18,537 nt of DNA from the NCBI GenBank assembly GCA_024697705.1, contig JAILFF010000237.1, positions 1 to 18,537 on the forward strand, written 5' to 3'. The notes beneath the pieces are model-generated. The model had not been told where the DNA came from and did no database searches. It saw only the letters and a list, made by a program, of their open reading frames with translations. The position numbers and the translations under genes were made by a program. The first letter of the stretch is position 1. Every line of letters begins with the position of its first letter. This stretch comes from Ruminococcus sp. (GTDB lineage Bacteria; Bacillota; Clostridia; Oscillospirales; Ruminococcaceae). Below are positions 14,960-18,537 of this stretch, in pieces.

Positions 14960-17368
14960 TTATTTCAGTTCGACAATGGTAACTCCGTCCTCGCCCTCGC
15001 CGAACATTCCCTTGCGCGAGCTTTTCACATTCGGGTGACTGCGCAGATGTGCGCGGACAGCGTTTTTGAGAACGCCCGTTCCCACGCCGTGGATAACCGT
15101 GACCACCGAAACGCCCGAAAGCACCGCCTGATCTATGAAGCTGTCAACCTCGTAAATGCCCTCGTCGCAGGTGCAGCCGCGAATGTCCACCTCGCGGCTC
15201 ACCTTGCGGGTGGCGCGGCTCTCAACGCCCGTGTGCGACACATGACCGTAAGCCTTTTTCCGCGCACGGTTGCTTAAAGGCTGACCGTTTTCGTCAAGGC
15301 GAAGCTTCTTCACATCGACCTTTGTGCGCATGGCACCGATCTGAACATAGCAGATGCCCCTGCTGTCGGGCTCGGCGGAAACAACTCCCGTGCGCCCCGA
15401 ATCGGCAAGCATTACGCGGTCGCCCTTTTTGAGCGGTCTCGGCAGAACATAATTGTCCTCTTTTTTGGACACGGGATTTGCTTCGAGATACATCTTGTTG
15501 ACGGCGTTCTTCTGCTTGTGGCGGGCGTCTATCGCCTTGTTGGTAAAGTTCGCCTGCTCCTTCTGCTTTCTCAGCTCGTCAAGCTCGTCAATAAGCTCCT
15601 GAGACTGCTTTTCCACGCGCTTGACTATTGCCCCAGCCTCGCGACGCGCCTTTTCAAGCTCGGCTTCCTTGCGCTCGGCAAGCTGACGCCGTTCCTCCGC
15701 AAGCTCGCTGCGGAGCTTTTCGGCTTCGGCGCGGTATTTTTCGGCTTCGGCGTTGTTGCGTTCAAGCTCGATACGCGCCGCTTCAAGGCGTTCGAGGATC
15801 TCCTCAAACTTCCTGTCCTCGTCGCTGACAAGAGACTTCGCGTGGTCGATGATGTATTCGGGAACGCCCAGCCGCTTCGATATTGCAAATGCGTTTGATT
15901 TACCCGGTGCGCCGATTATCAGCCGATAGGTCGGCGACATCGTTTCAACGTCAAATTCGCAGGCGGCGTTCTCGATGCGCGGGGTGTCGAGCGCGTACAT
16001 CTTAAGCTCCTGATAATGGGTCGTCGTGATAGTGGACGCGCCCTGCTTTCTCAGCTGTTCGATAATCGAGACCGCCAGCGCCGCGCCCTCCACGGGGTCG
16101 GTGCCTGAGCCTAACTCGTCAAGCAGCACAAGACTTGCGCCGTCCGCCTGTTCGAGAATCCTCACCACGCCCGACATATGCGCCGAGAACGTCGATAAGT
16201 CCATTTCGATAGACTGCATATCGCCGATATTTACCAGTATATGGTCGAATACCGAGATACGGCTGCCGTCCGAAACGGGTATCAGCATACCGCACATCGT
16301 CATGAGCGTAAGCAGACCCACCGTTTTCAGCAGAACGGTCTTACCGCCCGTGTTTGGTCCCGTTATAATAAGCGTTTCGTAATCAATGCCGAGCGACACG
16401 CTCACGGGAACTATCTTGTCCTTGTCGATAAGCGGGTGACGCGCCTTGTTCAGCACTATAACACGGTCATCGGATATTTCCGGCTCGAAGGCGTGCATTT
16501 TCGCGGCAAGGTCGGCTTTGGCAAAGTACAGGTCAAGCTCGCAGACCGCGTCGTAGCTTGAAACGAGCTGTTCCTTTATCGCGGCGCAGTCGGACGAAAA
16601 AGCCTTGATTATGCGCTCGATCTCCTCCTGTTCCTTGCCCTCCAGTATCTTGATGTCGTTGTTGGCTTCGACTACGGCGGCAGGCTCGATAAACAGCGTG
16701 TTTCCCGTGGACGAGGTGTCATGAACAAAGCCCTGCACCTGCCCCTTGAACTCCGAGCGCACGGGGAGAACGTATCTGCCGTCGCGCACGGTGACGATAG
16801 TTTCCTGCAAGTATTTGCCGACCGTCGGCGACTTTATCATTTTTTCGAGAGTGTCGCGTATCTTCTGACCGCAGGCGGCTATCTTACGGCGGATAGATGC
16901 AAGCTCGCTGCTCGCTTCGTCGGCAAGCTCGTTCTCGTCGATTATCGAAACGTCGAGACGATGCTCCAAGTATTTGTCGGGGAACAGGCTGTCAAAGAGG
17001 TATTCAAGCTCGGGGCGCTGTACCTCGCACTTGTTCCACCAGTCCGAAAGCGAATTTACCTGCGTGAGCAGCTTTCTTATGGCGATAAGCTCCGCCAGTG
17101 AAAGCACCGCGCCCTGTCCGCAGCGTTTGAGCGCCTGCCCCGAGCCGTCAAGCCCGTAAAACATCGGCGAGCCGTACCGCACCGACATATCAAGCGCCGC
17201 CGAAGCCTTAGCCACCTCGCGCTTTACGGTGAACAAATCCGTCTGCGGCTGCAATGCGAGCGCCGCTCTTTTCGCCTTTTCGCCCGTGCATTCCTCCGCG
17301 AGCATTTTCAGCACCTTCGGCAATTCGAGCGATTCGTAGTATTTCTGTTCGTAATTTATCGTATCCAT
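14960..17368 (-). CDS. mutS2: MutS2 ATPase / Smr-domain protein
   Basis: An 802-residue MutS2. It lacks the mismatch-recognition domain of MutS. It binds branched DNA or, in Bacillus, stalled collided ribosomes, and may cut nucleic acid through its Smr domain. Walker A GPNTGGKT (K343), Walker B LVLLDELGSGTDP and the following TTTHYQELK are clear. A charged coiled coil (about residues 520-620) leads to a KOW-like stretch (LKKGDRVMLADSGRTGVV). The C-terminal Smr domain (about 727-802) has the expected VDIRG and HGVGTGVL motifs. The length is normal. GAGGAAAG precedes the ATG. The Uma2-like gene follows after 16 bases. The 82-base gap upstream shows no clear promoter or terminator, so it may be read through from the genes to the right. 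Confidence 0.95.
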   Translation of the reverse strand: MDTINYEQKYYESLELPKVLKMLAEECTGEKAKRAALALQPQTDLFTVKREVAKASAALDMSVRYGSPMFYGLDGSGQALKRCGQGAVLSLAELIAIRKLLTQVNSLSDWWNKCEVQRPELEYLFDSLFPDKYLEHRLDVSIIDENELADEASSELASIRRKIAACGQKIRDTLEKMIKSPTVGKYLQETIVTVRDGRYVLPVRSEFKGQVQGFVHDTSSTGNTLFIEPAAVVEANNDIKILEGKEQEEIERIIKAFSSDCAAIKEQLVSSYDAVCELDLYFAKADLAAKMHAFEPEISDDRVIVLNKARHPLIDKDKIVPVSVSLGIDYETLIITGPNTGGKTVLLKTVGLLTLMTMCGMLIPVSDGSRISVFDHILVNIGDMQSIEMDLSTFSAHMSGVVRILEQADGASLVLLDELGSGTDPVEGAALAVSIIEQLRKQGASTITTTHYQELKMYALDTPRIENAACEFDVETMSPTYRLIIGAPGKSNAFAISKRLGVPEYIIDHAKSLVSDEDRKFEEILERLEAARIELERNNAEAEKYRAEAEKLRSELAEERRQLAERKEAELEKARREAGAIVKRVEKQSQELIDELDELRKQKEQANFTNKAIDARHKQKNAVNKMYLEANPVSKKEDNYVLPRPLKKGDRVMLADSGRTGVVSAEPDSRGICYVQIGAMRTKVDVKKLRLDENGQPLSNRARKKAYGHVSHTGVESRATRKVSREVDIRGCTCDEGIYEVDSFIDQAVLSGVSVVTVIHGVGTGVLKNAVRAHLRSHPNVKSSRKGMFGEGEDGVTIVELK

Positions 17369-17450
17369 TTATTCTTTCCTCATTTTAGATAATTGTTTTT
17401 CACTTTTGCTTTTCCGTTTATATAGTCAATTTCAAACTTCTTATATTTTA

Positions 17451-17954
17451 CTATTTAATTCCCGACACCTCAAACCGCAGCTCGTAAAACTGCCTTACCC
17501 ACCCGGGCAAAGCGAGATATTCCCCGCCGTCCTTGATTTTTTGCAAAGTTCGCTTTCCCACGCGGCTGTCGAGAATTGCGAAGATACGCACGATAAGTTC
17601 ATCACTTTCGAGCGCCTTATCTATCGGCATATTGAGATAGGCAAGCGCCGCCGCGAGGAAATCTGTCTCGTGATAGGTGCAGTTCTCGTCCCATTCGGAC
17701 TTTAGCAGATGTTCGCCGTCCTCGTAGGAAACGCCGCTTTTGTACAGCTGTGCGAGATCGCTGTCCTGTTTGTACATCTCCTGCCACTCGAACCGCGCAA
17801 GCTCTCTGCCGTCAAGCATGACTGCCGCCCGTCCGTAGGCGTTATGTACCTTATGATAGCGCGTGAGAAAAAATGTCACCCGCCCTTTCAGCGGCTCACA
17901 GAGGCGGTCTTCAAGCTGTTTCTTAAGCCCCTGCCATGATTTGTAATGAACCAT
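17451..17954 (-). CDS. SF0329-like small protein of unknown function
   Basis: A 167-residue soluble protein. Its opening (KSWQGLKKQLEDRLCEPLKGRV, then 'RYHKVHNAYGRAAVMLDGREL') resembles the small Firmicutes proteins called SF0329 family, whose function is unknown; I recognise this only by pattern. No signal peptide, membrane segment or catalytic motif is visible. A second half with 'FLAAALAYLNMPIDKALESDELIVRIFAILDSRVGKRTL' is helical and may be a conserved core. A strong AAGGAGG site directly follows the stop codon of the gene upstream, and the ATG is four bases further. The two are clearly translated together. Confidence 0.7.
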   Translation of the reverse strand: MVHYKSWQGLKKQLEDRLCEPLKGRVTFFLTRYHKVHNAYGRAAVMLDGRELARFEWQEMYKQDSDLAQLYKSGVSYEDGEHLLKSEWDENCTYHETDFLAAALAYLNMPIDKALESDELIVRIFAILDSRVGKRTLQKIKDGGEYLALPGWVRQFYELRFEVSGIK

Positions 17955-17963
17955 CGTTCCTCC

Positions 17964-18537
17964 TTATAAAGGATAATTTATCCCGAAATCCTTTTCAAGC
18001 TCCGCGCCGAGCTTATCGCGCACATCAGTGAAAAACTCCGCAAACCGCTTTATCAGTTCATTTGCGTGAGCCTTAGACTTCACATACACAGCGCCCGTGC
18101 CAAGTTCGAGAGTGAAATTATAGCTTTTCAGGAAAAAGTAAAAGCTTATAAAATTCTGTATCTTATCGTTCTTTCCGCCGCTGCCGAAGCTTATCTCGTA
18201 TTCATACCCGTGACTGTCCATATGACCGATATATCCCGCCCCGAACAGACCTCCTTTTTGCCAGCTGTCCTCAAAGCCTGTACCCGCAAAGCCTTTCATT
18301 AGAGCCGATTTACCCATTTTGCCGTTTATCGGCTCGGCAGGAACTTCTTCCTCACCGCAGCGAACGTCGGCGAGCCTTTCTTCAAGCATAGACTTAAGCC
18401 GCTCGGTATATTGTTCGGTAAGAAGTTTTTGGCGCTCGTTTTCCTCGGGAGTGAAAACACACCTGCGGCGTTTATCAAAAGGCTCACCGAGATACGGCTT
18501 TAGCTTTTTCGCAATATCCAAGGTGTTACGCGGCTTA
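17964..18537 (-). CDS. Unknown protein, 5' end beyond the window
   Basis: The frame is open from the right window edge to the stop at 17964. A TTG at 18519-18521 (giving a start LDIAKKLKPYLGEPF) could be a start, but there is no ribosome binding site before it. The frame also continues upstream through at least five codons (KPRNT), so the true start is probably outside the window. The visible 190 residues are soluble and charged. The first half has an 'EENERQKLLTEQYTERLKSMLEERL' helix, and the C-terminal half mixes beta and aromatic segments ('FISFYFFLKSYNFTLELGTG'). I recognise no family. Nine bases separate it from the SF0329-like gene, so they form a pair that may act together. Confidence 0.65.
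   Translation of the reverse strand, partial: KPRNTLDIAKKLKPYLGEPFDKRRRCVFTPEENERQKLLTEQYTERLKSMLEERLADVRCGEEEVPAEPINGKMGKSALMKGFAGTGFEDSWQKGGLFGAGYIGHMDSHGYEYEISFGSGGKNDKIQNFISFYFFLKSYNFTLELGTGAVYVKSKAHANELIKRFAEFFTDVRDKLGAELEKDFGINYPL

Noticed and set aside
14395..17954. MutS2, Uma2 and the small unknown proteins as a phage-defence island
   Set aside because: No defence-specific domain, mobility gene or composition shift is visible. MutS2 is a core gene and Uma2 is common as a stand-alone gene.

Overview
The window looks like a chromosomal segment of a Gram-positive anaerobe of the Ruminococcus / Oscillospiraceae type. This is an inference from secreted proteins with Ruminococcus-style fibronectin-III-like modules ('GxxKYGxAxYxxGKWxV'), a BspA-like leucine-rich-repeat protein, a Cthe_2159-type carbohydrate-binding protein, a Uma2 nuclease and strong GGAGG ribosome binding sites. 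I see no tRNA, rRNA, CRISPR array, insertion sequence or prophage gene. Coding is dense and on both strands.

Layout. (1) 81-2370, leftward: a promoter (TTGACA-17-TAAAAT), a 53-residue two-helix membrane protein (2009-2170, easily missed), an ABC ATPase and an ABC permease overlapping it by 8 bases, then a terminator. A separate rightward terminator at 43-75 belongs to a gene left of the window. (2) 2457-4752, leftward: one secreted protein with a Cthe_2159-type beta-helix domain, a repetitive Gly/Pro then Thr-Asp-Pro linker and a C-terminal Fn3-like module. Its promoter carries two exact 9-base direct repeats spaced 11 bases apart, as expected for an OmpR/PhoB-type regulator. (3) 4889-9086, rightward: the sbcD-sbcC DNA-end and hairpin-processing nuclease operon with its own promoter and terminator. 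(4) 9160-11935, rightward: a membrane-bound hybrid histidine kinase (7TM, PAS, HisKA, HATPase, receiver, Hpt) with its own promoter and no adjacent response regulator. It ends at a terminator shared with the convergent gene. (5) 11955-18537, leftward: a closely packed run. In transcription order it is an unknown protein cut by the right edge, an SF0329-like small protein, MutS2, a Uma2-type nuclease, a flavin reductase-like protein and the secreted BspA-like LRR protein.

How they may work together. Two themes recur. One is DNA structure handling: SbcCD, MutS2 with an Smr domain, and a Uma2-fold nuclease. The other is the cell surface: two secreted proteins ending in the same Fn3-like module, an exporter-like ABC system, and a membrane hybrid kinase. 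The families themselves are ordinary. The points most worth a second look are the 11-base-period operator, the module shared by the two secreted proteins, the mutS2-uma2-flavin reductase gene order, and the small membrane protein leading the ABC operon. I do not see a convincing previously undescribed multi-gene system.
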